64,000 nt of DNA, taken from positions 434,001 through 498,000 of the forward strand of contig NZ_JAFCAR010000005.1 of assembly GCF_016820245.1 (NCBI RefSeq), given 5' to 3'. The DNA comes from Jannaschia sp. Os4 (GTDB lineage Bacteria > Pseudomonadota > Alphaproteobacteria > Rhodobacterales > Rhodobacteraceae). Position numbers and translations under genes: made by a program. Every line of letters begins with the position of its first letter. Position 1 is the first letter of the stretch. Shown here in pieces: positions 44,147 through 52,592 of the stretch. Below the pieces are notes generated by a model. It saw only the letters and a list, made by a program, of their open reading frames with translations. It did not search any database and was not told the DNA's origin.

Positions 44147-44884
44147 ATGGGACGACTGACGGGCAAGCGCGCGCTGGTGACGGCGGCGGGGCAGGGGATC
44201 GGACGCGCCACGGCCGAGATGTTCGCGGCCGAGGGGGCGGAGGTCTTCGCCACCGACCGGGACGCGGCGCTGCTGGAGGGACTCGACTGCGAGACCTTCG
44301 CGCTCGACGTCACCGACGGCGACGCGGTGCGCGCGGGCGTGGACCGGGCGCGGCCCACGGTGCTCTTCAACTGCGCGGGCTTCGTCCATCACGGCGACGC
44401 GCAGGCCGCGACGGAGGAGGAGTGGGACTTCGGCTTCGACGTCAACGTGAAGTCGATGTTCCGCACGATCCGCGCCGCGCTGCCGCACATGCTCGACGCG
44501 GGCGGCGGCTCCATCGTCAACATGTCCTCGGCCTGCTCCTCGGTGATCGGCGCGCCCAACCGCTTCGTCTACGGCACCACCAAGGCCGCCGTGATCGGCC
44601 TGACCAAGTCGGTGGCCGTGGACTTCATCACCAAGGGCATCCGCTGCAACTGCATCTGCCCCGGCACCGTCGAGTCGCCCTCGTGGCGCGCCCGCGTCGA
44701 GGAACTGGGCAAGCAGGTCGGCGGCTACGACGAGGCGCACCGCCAGTTCGTCGCCCGCCAGCCGATGGGCCGCGTGGGCATGGCCCGCGAGATCGCCGCG
44801 CTCGCCACCTACCTCGCCTCCGACGAGAGCGCCTTCACCACCGGCCATCCGCATATCGTGGATGGCGGGTGGTCGGGGCAGTGA
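44147..44884 (+). CDS. SDR oxidoreductase resembling 2-keto-3-deoxy-L-fuconate dehydrogenase
   Basis: A 245-residue SDR. Cofactor motif TAAGQGIGRATA near residue 11, with Asp in ATDRD favouring NAD. LFNCAGFVHHG near residue 70, SIVNMSSACSSVIG near 120, the YGTTKAAVIGLTKS catalytic Tyr-Lys near 143, and RCNCICPGTVESPS near 165 follow closely the pattern of the DHRS6/BDH2 and keto-deoxy-fuconate dehydrogenase group. In L-fucose-type routes this enzyme yields a diketo acid that an FAH hydrolase then splits; an FAH protein is encoded in the same operon. GGGAGG precedes the ATG. Confidence 0.92.
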   Translation: MGRLTGKRALVTAAGQGIGRATAEMFAAEGAEVFATDRDAALLEGLDCETFALDVTDGDAVRAGVDRARPTVLFNCAGFVHHGDAQAATEEEWDFGFDVNVKSMFRTIRAALPHMLDAGGGSIVNMSSACSSVIGAPNRFVYGTTKAAVIGLTKSVAVDFITKGIRCNCICPGTVESPSWRARVEELGKQVGGYDEAHRQFVARQPMGRVGMAREIAALATYLASDESAFTTGHPHIVDGGWSGQ

Positions 44885-45180
44885 CGGCGCCGGACGGATG
44901 GGAGTGGGACGACGGGAAGGCGGAGGCGAACCTCGCCGTGCATGGCGTCTCCTTCGCGGATGCGGTCGGGATGGACTTCTCGACGGCCCTTGAGTTCGAG
45001 GACCGGCGATACGACTACGGAGAGACGCGGTGGCGCGTCCTCGGCAAGATTGGGGGGCGCCTCCACATGATGATCTTCACATGGCGGGACGACCGGCGCC
45101 GGGTCATCTCCCTCCGCAAGGCCAACCGGCGAGAGGAGCGGTTCCATGACGAATACGACCCGACCCCCGATGCCCCCTGA
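44881..45180 (+). CDS. brnT: BrnT-like toxin-family protein
   Basis: A 99-residue protein with the BrnT pattern: GWEWDDGKAEANLAVHGVSFADA near residue 6, EDRRYDYGETRWRVLG near 40, and [20 protein letters not shown] near 73. BrnT proteins are RelE-fold ribonuclease toxins that stop translation. The GTG start at 44881 overlaps the SDR stop by four bases, so translation is coupled to a metabolic gene, which is unusual for this family. An antitoxin-like gene overlaps its 3' end by 35 bases. Toxic activity is inferred from family only. Confidence 0.85.
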   Translation: MTAPDGWEWDDGKAEANLAVHGVSFADAVGMDFSTALEFEDRRYDYGETRWRVLGKIGGRLHMMIFTWRDDRRRVISLRKANRREERFHDEYDPTPDAP

Positions 45181-45379
45181 CTTCGATGAGGTGCGCGACA
45201 ATCCCCCGATGACGGAGGAGGAGTTCGCCCGCGCCCGCCCTGCCCGCCGGGTCGCGCCGGACGTCGCCGAGGCGGACCGCCTTCGCCGCATGGCCGACCG
45301 TCTCGCCGCCGACGCCGAGGAGTTGCGCCGCGCCGCCGACCGTATCGATCCCCGACCCTCGGAGCACGCCGCCGAATGA
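45146..45379 (+). CDS. BrnA-like antitoxin partner lacking the usual DNA-binding domain
   Basis: A 77-residue protein. Residues 17-40 ([21 protein letters not shown]) match the toxin-wrapping segment that BrnA antitoxins carry, but the C-terminal ribbon-helix-helix DNA-binding part is replaced by an Ala/Leu/Arg heptad helix ([21 protein letters not shown]). It could still bind BrnT but not repress its own promoter in the usual way. GAGGAG precedes the ATG. Its stop overlaps the dehydratase start as ATGA. Confidence 0.7.
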   Translation: MTNTTRPPMPPDFDEVRDNPPMTEEEFARARPARRVAPDVAEADRLRRMADRLAADAEELRRAADRIDPRPSEHAAE

Positions 45380-47151
45380 CCAAGCTCCGCTCCCGCCTGT
45401 GGTTCGACAACCCCGAGAACCGCGAGATGACCGCGCTCTACCTCGAGCGCTATCTCAACTATGGCCTGACCCGTGAGGAGCTGCAGGGCGACAAGCCGAT
45501 CATCGCCATCGCCCAGACGGGCAGCGACCTCAGCCCCTGCAACCGCCACCACCTCGACCTCGAGAGCCGCGTCCGCGACGGCATCCGCGAGGCGGGCGGA
45601 GTGCCGCTGCAGGTGCCGGTCCACCCGATCCAGGAGACGGGCAAGCGGCCTACCGCCTCGCTCGACCGCAACCTCGCCTACCTGTCCCTCGTCGAGACGC
45701 TGAACGGCTACCCGCTGGACGGCGTGGTCCTCACCATCGGCTGCGACAAGACCACGCCCGCGCTGCTCATGGCCGCCGCGACGGTCAACATCCCCGCCAT
45801 CGCGCTCTCGGTCGGCCCGATGCTCAACGGCTGGTTCAAGGGCGAGCGCACGGGCTCGGGCACGATCGTCTGGAAAGCGCGGGAGATGCACGCCGCGGGC
45901 GAGATCGACGACGCGGGCTTCATGGAGATCGTGGCCTCCTCCACGCCCTCGGTGGGCTACTGCAACACGATGGGGACGGCGACGACGATGAACTCGCTGG
46001 CCGAGGCGCTGGGCATGCAGCTGCCCGGCTCCGCCGCCATCCCCGCCCCCTACCGCCAGCGCGGCCACGTCTCCTACCAGACGGGCCAGCGCATCGTGGA
46101 GATGGTGCGCGAGAACCTGCGCCCCTCGGACGTGATGACGCGGGAGGCGTTCGAGAACGCCGTCGTCGTCAACTCGGCCATCGGCGGCTCCACCAACGCG
46201 CCGATCCACCTCAACGCCATCGCGCGCCACATGGGCGTCGCGCTCGACAACGACGACTGGCAGCGGCTGGGCCACCACGTGCCGCTCCTCGTGAACCTCC
46301 AGCCGGCGGGGGAGTATCTGGGCGAGGACTACTTCCACGCGGGCGGCGTCCCGGCGGTGGTGGGCGAGCTGATGGCCGAGGGGATGCTGCCCCACCCGGA
46401 CGCGCCGACGGTCAACGGGCGCAGCATGGGCGAGAACTGCGGCGACCGCCGCTCGGACCTGCCGGACGTCATCAAGCCCGTCTCCGCCCCGATGAAGGCC
46501 GAGGCCGGGTTCCTGAACCTCAAGGGCAACCTCTTCGACTCGGCGATCATGAAGACCTCCGTCATCAGCCCGGAATTCCGCGACCGCTACCTGTCGAACC
46601 CCGACGACCCCGACGCCTTCGAGGGCACGGCCGTGGTGTTCGACGGCCCCGAGGACTTCCACGCGAAGATCGACGACGAGGCCCTTGGGATCACGGAGGA
46701 GTCCATCCTCATCATGCGGGGCGCCGGCCCCATCGGCTACCCCGGCGCGGCGGAGGTCGTGAACATGCGGCCCCCCGCCTACCTGCTCCGCAAGAACGTC
46801 CACGCGCTGCCCTGCATCGGCGACGGGCGGCAGTCGGGCACCTCCGGCAGCCCCTCCATCCTCAACGCCTCGCCCGAGGCGGCGGCGGGCGGGGGCCTCG
46901 CCCTCGTGCGGACGGGCGACCGGGTTCGGATCGACCTGCGCGCGGGCACCGCGAACGCGCTCGTGGACCCGGAGGAGTGGGAGCGCCGCCGCGCGGCCTT
47001 CGACCCGTCCCCGCTCATCCCCGAGAGCCAGACCCCGTGGCAGGAGATCTTCCGCGAGCGGGCGGGCCAGCTGGCCGAGGGCATGACGCTGCGCGGCGCC
47101 ACCGACTACCGCGACACCGCCGGCAAGGGGGTGGCGCGTGACAACCACTGA
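45376..47151 (+). CDS. IlvD/Edd-family sugar-acid dehydratase
   Basis: A 591-residue iron-sulfur dehydratase. The three cluster-binding Cys positions are visible: [10 protein letters not shown] near residue 56, [17 protein letters not shown] near 124, and [21 protein letters not shown] near 195. The conserved [13 protein letters not shown] follows. C-terminal [28 protein letters not shown] is the dehydratase lid. The sequence fits the arabinonate/xylonate/fuconate branch rather than branched-chain-amino-acid IlvD. It converts an aldonic acid to its 2-keto-3-deoxy form. Its start overlaps the BrnA-like stop. Confidence 0.93.
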   Translation: MTKLRSRLWFDNPENREMTALYLERYLNYGLTREELQGDKPIIAIAQTGSDLSPCNRHHLDLESRVRDGIREAGGVPLQVPVHPIQETGKRPTASLDRNLAYLSLVETLNGYPLDGVVLTIGCDKTTPALLMAAATVNIPAIALSVGPMLNGWFKGERTGSGTIVWKAREMHAAGEIDDAGFMEIVASSTPSVGYCNTMGTATTMNSLAEALGMQLPGSAAIPAPYRQRGHVSYQTGQRIVEMVRENLRPSDVMTREAFENAVVVNSAIGGSTNAPIHLNAIARHMGVALDNDDWQRLGHHVPLLVNLQPAGEYLGEDYFHAGGVPAVVGELMAEGMLPHPDAPTVNGRSMGENCGDRRSDLPDVIKPVSAPMKAEAGFLNLKGNLFDSAIMKTSVISPEFRDRYLSNPDDPDAFEGTAVVFDGPEDFHAKIDDEALGITEESILIMRGAGPIGYPGAAEVVNMRPPAYLLRKNVHALPCIGDGRQSGTSGSPSILNASPEAAAGGGLALVRTGDRVRIDLRAGTANALVDPEEWERRRAAFDPSPLIPESQTPWQEIFRERAGQLAEGMTLRGATDYRDTAGKGVARDNH

Positions 47152-47377
47152 GCCGCGGCCGTGGCGCACGGTCGACACCGTCAAGTGGATCGCCACCGCC
47201 GTGCAGCTGGTGGGCTACGGGCTGACCGGGCTGGGGGCCACGCCGTGGAACGTGTGGGCCTTCTTCGCGGGCATCGCCCTGTGGTTCGCGGTGGGCGCGA
47301 TGTGGAACGACAAGGCCATCATGGTCGTGCACGTGGGGGCGTTCCTGTCCCTGCTGCTGGGATATCTGAACGCCTGA
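47138..47377 (+). CDS. DUF6552 small membrane protein
   Basis: A 79-residue protein with three short hydrophobic helices and the pattern [30 protein letters not shown], then [25 protein letters not shown]. This matches DUF6552, found mainly in Rhodobacterales next to sugar-acid genes. The function is unknown. The GTG at 47138 follows AAGGGGG and overlaps the dehydratase by 14 bases. It may be a small membrane partner of the pathway. Confidence 0.75.
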   Translation: MTTTEPRPWRTVDTVKWIATAVQLVGYGLTGLGATPWNVWAFFAGIALWFAVGAMWNDKAIMVVHVGAFLSLLLGYLNA

Positions 47378-47399
47378 GCGGGCGGGGAAGGAAGACGAC

Positions 47400-48248
47400 A
47401 TGAAACTCTGCCGCTACGGTGAACCCGGCGCCGAGAAGCCGGGCCTGATCGACGCCGACGGCCGCATCCGCGACCTGTCTGGCGAGGTGGACGACATCGC
47501 AGGCGACGCGCTCTCGGCCTCCTCGCTGGACCGACTGTCCAAGATCGACCCGGCCTCGTTGCCCATGGTCGCGGGTGACCCGCGCTACGGCCCCTGCGTG
47601 GGCGCCATCGGCAAGTTCATGTGCATCGGCCTGAACTACTCCGACCACGCCGCCGAGACGGGCGCGGCCATCCCCGAGCACCCGATCCTCTTCATGAAGG
47701 CCAACTCCGCCATCGTCGGCCCCAACGACGACGTGGTGATGCCGCGCGGGTCCGAGCACACCGACTGGGAGGTGGAGCTGGGCGTCGTGATCGGCACGAC
47801 GTGCAAGTACGTCTCCGAGGCGGACGCGCTGGATCATGTCGCGGGCTACTGCGTGATCAACGACGTCTCCGAGCGGCACTTCCAGACCAAGCTCACGGGC
47901 CAGTGGACCAAGGGCAAGTCCTGCGACACGTTCGGCCCAACCGGCCCGTGGCTGGTGACGAAGGACGAGGTGGGCGACGTGCAGGACCTCGCGATGTCGC
48001 TCGACGTGAACGGCAAGCGGATGCAGACCGGCTCGACCTCCACGATGATCTTCACCGTGACGCAGTGCATCAGCCACCTCAGCCAGATGTTCACGCTGCA
48101 TCCGGGCGACGTCATCTCCACCGGCACGCCGCCGGGCGTCGGCATGGGGATCAAGCCCGAACCGGTCTACCTCAAGGCGGGCGACGTGATGGAGCTGTCG
48201 ATCGAGAAGCTCGGGTCGCAGCGCCAGACCGTGCGCGCCGACCAGTAG
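47400..48248 (+). CDS. Fumarylacetoacetate hydrolase family protein
   Basis: A 282-residue metal-dependent hydrolase. The motif FMCIGLNYSDHAAETG near residue 77, the metal-binding EXE pattern in HTDWEVELGVVIG near 120, and FGPTGPWLVTKDEVGD near 178 and STGTPPGVGMGIKPEPVYLKAGD near 240 are all intact. In L-fucose and L-rhamnose type routes a member of this family cleaves 2,4-diketo-3-deoxy acids to pyruvate plus lactate. AGGAAGACGAC precedes the ATG. Its place after the SDR and dehydratase fits that role. Confidence 0.93.
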   Translation: MKLCRYGEPGAEKPGLIDADGRIRDLSGEVDDIAGDALSASSLDRLSKIDPASLPMVAGDPRYGPCVGAIGKFMCIGLNYSDHAAETGAAIPEHPILFMKANSAIVGPNDDVVMPRGSEHTDWEVELGVVIGTTCKYVSEADALDHVAGYCVINDVSERHFQTKLTGQWTKGKSCDTFGPTGPWLVTKDEVGDVQDLAMSLDVNGKRMQTGSTSTMIFTVTQCISHLSQMFTLHPGDVISTGTPPGVGMGIKPEPVYLKAGDVMELSIEKLGSQRQTVRADQ

Positions 48249-48255
48249 CGCGCCA

Positions 48256-48340
48256 CGCCCCGGCCCTCAGCCGGGGCGCAGACCCGCGACGCGCCACGCG
48301 TGACGCATCGCCCCATGAGGCCCCGGGTCGAGCCCGGGGC
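48256..48340. repeat. Two GC-rich palindromes between the FAH and hydroxyacid-dehydrogenase genes
   Basis: The first has 9-base arms CGCCCCGGC/GCCGGGGCG (48256-48278). The second has 8-base arms GCCCCGGG/CCCGGGGC around TCGAG (48320-48340). Perfect CCCGGG-type palindromes of this kind are common between genes in GC-rich Alphaproteobacteria. They could stop or stabilise the upstream message, with the operon continuing to 48364. Confidence 0.5.
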
Positions 48341-48363
48341 GTGACCAGCCGAAGGACCGCCCC

Positions 48364-49326
48364 ATGCCCAACGAACCCCTGCTCCAGATCGGCACCATCA
48401 CCGACCGCATGGCCGACGCGCTGGACGCGAAGTTCGACCGCACGGTCCTCTTCGACCAGCCCGACCGCGCGGCCTTCCTCCGCGACCGCGGCGCCGACTT
48501 CCGCGCCATCCTAACCGACGGACACTGGGGCGTGCCCGCCGACGTCGCCGCCACCACCCCGAACCTCAAGGTCGTCAGCAGCTACGGCGTGGGCTACGAC
48601 GCCATCGACGCGCCGTCCTTCGCCGAGCGGGGCATCCTCATCGCCCATACGCCCAACGTCCTGAACGACGAGGTGGCCGTCACCGCCGTCATGCTCTGGC
48701 TCGCGGTCTATCGCGGCCTCGTCCCCGCCGACGCCCACGCCCGCTCGGGCGCGTGGGAGGAGAAGGGCTTCCCGCTCACCCGCTCGCCGATGGACCGCCG
48801 CGTCGGCATCCTCGGCATGGGCCGCATCGGCGAGACCATCGCCCAGATGGTGCAGGCCTTCCGCGCCGAGGTGCACTACCACTCCCGCTCCGAGAAGGAC
48901 GTGCCCTACGCCTATCACGCCACCCCGGAGGCGCTGGCCGAGGCGGTCGACGTCCTTATCGTCATCACCCCCGGCGGGCCGGAGACGAAGCACCTCGTGG
49001 ACGCCGATGTGCTGAAGGCGCTGGGCAAGGGCGGGACGCTCATCAACGTCTCCCGCGGCTCGGTCGTGGACGAGGGCGCCCTGATCGACGCCCTCCAGGA
49101 CGGGACCATCGCGGGCGCCGGCCTCGACGTGTTCGAGCAGGAGCCGAAGATCCCCCAGGCCCTCAAGGACATGCCCGAGCGCGTCGTGCTGACCCCCCAT
49201 GTCGGATCGGCCACGATGGAGACCCGGCAGGCGATGGGCGACCTCGTGGTGCGCAACCTCACGCGCTGGCTCGACGACGGCACCGTCGAGACGCCGGTGC
49301 CCGAGTGCCGGTCGCTCAATGGCTGA
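48364..49326 (+). CDS. D-2-hydroxyacid dehydrogenase
   Basis: A 320-residue NAD(P)-dependent dehydrogenase. Cofactor motif [15 protein letters not shown] near residue 150, the catalytic Arg in [18 protein letters not shown] near 231, the Glu in [11 protein letters not shown] near 260, and the catalytic His in [15 protein letters not shown] near 278. Arg in SRSEK after the second strand suggests NADP. Members reduce glyoxylate, hydroxypyruvate and similar keto acids. It would convert an end product of the route. It overlaps the next gene by eight bases. Confidence 0.94.
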   Translation: MPNEPLLQIGTITDRMADALDAKFDRTVLFDQPDRAAFLRDRGADFRAILTDGHWGVPADVAATTPNLKVVSSYGVGYDAIDAPSFAERGILIAHTPNVLNDEVAVTAVMLWLAVYRGLVPADAHARSGAWEEKGFPLTRSPMDRRVGILGMGRIGETIAQMVQAFRAEVHYHSRSEKDVPYAYHATPEALAEAVDVLIVITPGGPETKHLVDADVLKALGKGGTLINVSRGSVVDEGALIDALQDGTIAGAGLDVFEQEPKIPQALKDMPERVVLTPHVGSATMETRQAMGDLVVRNLTRWLDDGTVETPVPECRSLNG

Positions 49327-50449
49327 CATCGGGTTCGAGGCCGCCGCCGTCCCGTCCCCCGGCGGGGGGCAGGCCGCGATCGAGGCGGTGACGGTGCGCC
49401 TCTTCGACGTGCCGCTGGACGAGGTGCTGGTCGACGCCAAGCATGGCGACCACTCGCACTTCCAGCTGATCACCTGCACGGTCCGCGACGCCGACGGGGC
49501 GGAGGGGACGGGCTACACCTACACCGGCGGGCGCGGCGGCACGGCGGTGGCGGCGATGCTGCGCGACGACCTCGCCCCGTGGCTGCTCGGACGGATGCCC
49601 GAGCCGGAGCACCTGCACGACGAGATGGGCTGGCACCTCCACTACGTCGGGCGCGGCGGCATCGCCGCCTTCGCCATCTCGGCGGTGGACATCGCACTCT
49701 GGGACCTGACGCTCAAGCGCGACGGCCGCTCGCTTCTCGCCGCGGCGGGCGGCGTGTCGGACCGCTGCCGCTGCTACGTGGGCGGCATCGACCTCGGCTA
49801 CGACCTGCCCAAGCTCGTCGCCTCCGCCGAGGGCCATCTCGAGCGCGGCTTCCGGGGCGTGAAGATCAAGGTCGGCCGCGACGACGACCTCGCGCGCGCC
49901 CGCGCCGTCAAGGCGGTGCTCGGGGACGCGGACTTCATGGTGGACGCCAACTACGCGCTGGACGTCGACACCGCGACCCAGCGCGCCCGCGCCTTCCACG
50001 ACATGGGCGTCGTCTGGTTCGAGGAGCCGGTCGAGCCGGACCTTTACGACGCCTACGCTCGCATCGCCGACGCCACCGGCTGCCCCCTCGCGATGGGCGA
50101 GAACCTCCACACCCTGCACGAGTTTCGCATGGCGGTGGAGCGGTCCAAGCTCTCCTTCCTCCAGCCCGACGCCTCCAACTGCGGCGGCATCACCGGGTGG
50201 CTGCGCGCGGCCCGCCTCGGGCAGGCGACGGGCATCCCCGCCTGCTCCCACGGGATGCAGGAGTTGCACGTCTCGCTCGTGAGCGCGCAGGCGAGGCCGG
50301 GCTCGATGGAGGTCCACGCCTTCCCCATCGACCGCTACACGACCCGCCCGCTGGAGATCGACGGGGAGGGGAGGGCGCTGGCGCCGGACGTGCCGGGCAC
50401 GGGGGTGTCCTTCGACTGGGCGCGGCTGGCGGAGCACGAGCGGACCTAG
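49319..50449 (+). CDS. Mandelate racemase/muconate-lactonizing-type enzyme, second paralogue
   Basis: A 376-residue enolase-superfamily enzyme. The Lys pair is [10 protein letters not shown] near residue 181; metal ligands are Asp in [12 protein letters not shown] near 207, Glu in [13 protein letters not shown] near 233, and Glu in [14 protein letters not shown] near 259; the catalytic His lies in [14 protein letters not shown] near 310. It is not close to the first paralogue at 40117. The ATG at 49319 sits inside the previous gene's end. It may be the aldonic-acid dehydratase or racemase of the rightward operon. Confidence 0.93.
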   Translation: MADIGFEAAAVPSPGGGQAAIEAVTVRLFDVPLDEVLVDAKHGDHSHFQLITCTVRDADGAEGTGYTYTGGRGGTAVAAMLRDDLAPWLLGRMPEPEHLHDEMGWHLHYVGRGGIAAFAISAVDIALWDLTLKRDGRSLLAAAGGVSDRCRCYVGGIDLGYDLPKLVASAEGHLERGFRGVKIKVGRDDDLARARAVKAVLGDADFMVDANYALDVDTATQRARAFHDMGVVWFEEPVEPDLYDAYARIADATGCPLAMGENLHTLHEFRMAVERSKLSFLQPDASNCGGITGWLRAARLGQATGIPACSHGMQELHVSLVSAQARPGSMEVHAFPIDRYTTRPLEIDGEGRALAPDVPGTGVSFDWARLAEHERT

Positions 50450-50479
50450 GCCGCCCGACGCGGCCCCGTCCCCGGTCGC

Positions 50480-50510
50480 GCCCTTCGATGTTCCTGAAAT
50501 ACTCCGGGGG
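50480..50510. repeat. Intergenic repeat CTTCGATGTTCC-NN-AAATACTC, copy 2
   Basis: The same string as at 14425-14452, in the same orientation, followed here by CGGGGG. It precedes a pair of strong hairpins between the convergent enolase-superfamily and corrinoid-protein genes. Confidence 0.55.
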
Positions 50511-50511
50511 T

Positions 50512-50555
50512 CCGGGGGCGGCGCCCCCGGCGGGTCGGCCCGCCCCGGCGGGCCG
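50512..50555. terminator. Two adjacent hairpins between convergent genes
   Basis: The first stem is CCGGGGGC/GCCCCCGG (50512-50530) with a 3-base loop; the second has 9-base arms CGGCCCGCC/GGCGGGCCG (50536-50555). They lie seven bases from the corrinoid-protein stop and can serve both convergent genes. Confidence 0.5.
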
Positions 50556-50561
50556 AGACGA

Positions 50562-51263
50562 TCAGCCCGCGGCCATTTGGTTGTGCTTGCGCGCGACGAA
50601 GGTCTTCGCCGTCTCGACCGCCACGGCGGCGTCGCGGCAGTAGGCGTCCGCGCCGATGGCCTTGCCGAACTCCTCGTTCAGCGGCGCGCCGCCGACCAGC
50701 ACGATGTAGTCGTCGCGGATGCCCTTCTCGACCATCGTGTCGATCACGACCTTCATGTAGGGCATCGTCGTCGTCAGCAGGGCGGACATCCCGAGGATGT
50801 CCGGCTGCTCCGTCTCCAGCGCCTCGAGATACTTCTCCACCGCGTTGTTGATCCCGAGGTCCACGACCTCGAACCCGGCCCCCTCCATCATCATCGACAC
50901 CAGGTTCTTGCCGATGTCGTGGATGTCGCCCTTCACGGTGCCGATCACCATCTTGCCCACGCGCGGCGCGCCCGTCTCGGCGAGGAGCGGCTTCAGGATC
51001 GCCATGCCGCCCTTCATGGCCCCGGCGGCCAGCAGCACCTCGGGCACGAAGAGGATGCCGTCCCGGAAGTCGTGTCCGACGATGGTCATGCCGCCGACCA
51101 GCGCCTTGGTCAGGATGTCGTAGGGCGTCCATCCGCGCTCAAGCAGGATGTTGACCCCCTCTTCGACCTCCTCCTTCAGGCCGTCGTAGAGGTCGTCGAA
51201 CATCTGCTGGACGAGTTCGTCGTCCGGCAGGTCGGCAAGGACGATGTCGTCTTCGTCGGACAT
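50562..51263 (-). CDS. Corrinoid (cobalamin-binding) protein of methyltransferase type
   Basis: A 233-residue two-domain protein. The N-terminal four-helix cap is followed by a B12-binding Rossmann domain with GTVKGDIHDIGKNLV near residue 108, which supplies the cobalt-ligating His in DxHxxG, then SALLTTTMPYMKVVIDTM near 158 and VLVGGAPLNEEFGKAIGADAY near 190. It carries methyl groups between a substrate-specific methyltransferase and an acceptor. A homocysteine methyltransferase of the betaine type is 1.3 kb away on the same strand. The start at 51263 gives the family length. Confidence 0.93.
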   Translation of the reverse strand: MSDEDDIVLADLPDDELVQQMFDDLYDGLKEEVEEGVNILLERGWTPYDILTKALVGGMTIVGHDFRDGILFVPEVLLAAGAMKGGMAILKPLLAETGAPRVGKMVIGTVKGDIHDIGKNLVSMMMEGAGFEVVDLGINNAVEKYLEALETEQPDILGMSALLTTTMPYMKVVIDTMVEKGIRDDYIVLVGGAPLNEEFGKAIGADAYCRDAAVAVETAKTFVARKHNQMAAG

Positions 51264-51378
51264 GGGCGCGGACTCCCCTGCGCGGTGGTGCTCCGCCCAC
51301 ATCTGCCGCGCGGGACGCGGAATGACAGTGAAGAATGCGACAACACGACGTGAGGCGGCGACGGAAACGGGCCGCCCC

Positions 51379-51412
51379 TTGCGGTGATTCCCCCGATGTT
51401 CTATTTATGTTC
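51379..51412 (+). promoter_or_regulatory. Sigma-70 promoter overlapped by a LexA (SOS) box
   Basis: GTTCTATTTATGTTC at 51398-51412 is a perfect GTTC-N7-GTTC, the direct-repeat LexA site of Alphaproteobacteria. TTGCGG (51379-51384), a 17-base spacer and TATTTA (51402-51407) give a good promoter whose -10 is inside the box. The gene starts 28 bases downstream. DNA-damage induction is therefore likely. Confidence 0.75.
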
Positions 51413-51439
51413 TCATTCATCCGGGTGGGGGAACACCGC

Positions 51440-52516
51440 ATGGGACAGGCTTGGGAACGGGGCGACCATCTCGCCGACGCGACGCCCGTCGCGCTGCCGG
51501 GGCGCGGCGCGCTGTCCAACGAGGCGTCGCGCTACGACCCCTACTCCTACGACGCGCCGCTGCCGGGGCGCGTGCGGACGGAGGTGCGGGAGGAGGCGAT
51601 CCGCACCGTCATCTCGACCAACAAGTTGCCCGACCTCGGGTTCGAGCGCTCGATCAACCCCTACCGGGGCTGCGAGCACGGCTGCATCTACTGCTACGCC
51701 CGCCCGACCCATGCGTGGCTGGGCCTGTCGCCGGGGCTCGACTTCGAGACGAAGCTCATCTCGCGGCCCAACGCCCCCGAGGCGCTGGCCAAGGAATTCG
51801 CACGCCGCGGCTACGAGCCGTGCATGATCGCGCTGGGCACCAACACCGATCCCTACCAGCCGGTCGAGCGCGACCGCCGCATCACCCGGCGCCTGCTGGA
51901 GGTGATGCGCGACCACCGCCATCCCGTGGGCATCACGACCAAGGGCGTGATGGTCGAGCGCGACGCCGACGTCCTGGGGGAGATGGGGCCGGAGCTGTGC
52001 CGCGTGGGCCTGTCGGTCACGACGCTGGACGACGACCTCGCCCGCAAGCTGGAGCCGCGGGTGCCCGTGCCGTCCCGCCGCCTCGCCGCGATCGAGCGGC
52101 TGGCCAAGCGCGGCGTGCAGGTGCGCGTCATGGTCTCGCCCACCATCCCCGGCCTCACGGACCACGAGGTCGAGTCCATCGTCCGGGCCGCCGCAGACGC
52201 GGGCGCCGTCGCCGCCTCCATGATCCCGCTGCGCCTGCCGCTGGAGGTCGCGCCGCTCTTCGAGGAGTGGCTGCGCGCCCACGTCCCCGACCGCGCCCGC
52301 AAGGTGCTGTCCCGCGTGCGGGAGTTCCACGGCGGCAAGCTCTACGACGCGGGCTTCGGGGTGCGGATGCGGGGGCGCGGCGTCCATGCCGACCTGCTGC
52401 AGCAGCGGTTCAAGCGCGCCGTCGCCGCTGCCGGGCTGGCCACGCACCTGCCCAAGCTGCGCACCGACCTGTTCCGCGTGCCCGAGGCCGAGACCGGCCA
52501 GCTCGCGCTGTTCTGA
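51440..52516 (+). CDS. PA0069/SplB-like radical SAM protein
   Basis: A 358-residue radical SAM protein. The iron-sulfur motif CEHGCIYCYARPTH (CxxxCxxC) starts near residue 77, after NPYRGCEHG, and LGTNTDPYQPVERDRRITR near 138 and GVQVRVMVSPTIPGLTDHEVE near 225 are family markers. It resembles the PA0069/Rv2578c group, related to spore-photoproduct-lyase-like DNA-repair enzymes, though the reaction of this group is not established. The LexA box upstream supports a DNA-repair role. The ATG at 51440 is preferred; an in-frame extension to 51335 would run through the promoter. Confidence 0.88.
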   Translation: MGQAWERGDHLADATPVALPGRGALSNEASRYDPYSYDAPLPGRVRTEVREEAIRTVISTNKLPDLGFERSINPYRGCEHGCIYCYARPTHAWLGLSPGLDFETKLISRPNAPEALAKEFARRGYEPCMIALGTNTDPYQPVERDRRITRRLLEVMRDHRHPVGITTKGVMVERDADVLGEMGPELCRVGLSVTTLDDDLARKLEPRVPVPSRRLAAIERLAKRGVQVRVMVSPTIPGLTDHEVESIVRAAADAGAVAASMIPLRLPLEVAPLFEEWLRAHVPDRARKVLSRVREFHGGKLYDAGFGVRMRGRGVHADLLQQRFKRAVAAAGLATHLPKLRTDLFRVPEAETGQLALF

Positions 52517-52522
52517 GGGACA

Positions 52523-52549
52523 CCCCGCCGCGACTGCCCTGCGGCGGGG
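52523..52549. terminator. Hairpin between convergent radical SAM and bmt genes
   Basis: CCCCGCCGC (52523-52531) pairs with GCGGCGGGG (52541-52549) around a 9-base loop, six bases after the radical SAM stop. No T-run follows. Confidence 0.5.
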
Positions 52550-52592
52550 ATAGGCGGGGGCGGGGGCGCGGCTCTCCGTCCCCGCCGACGGG

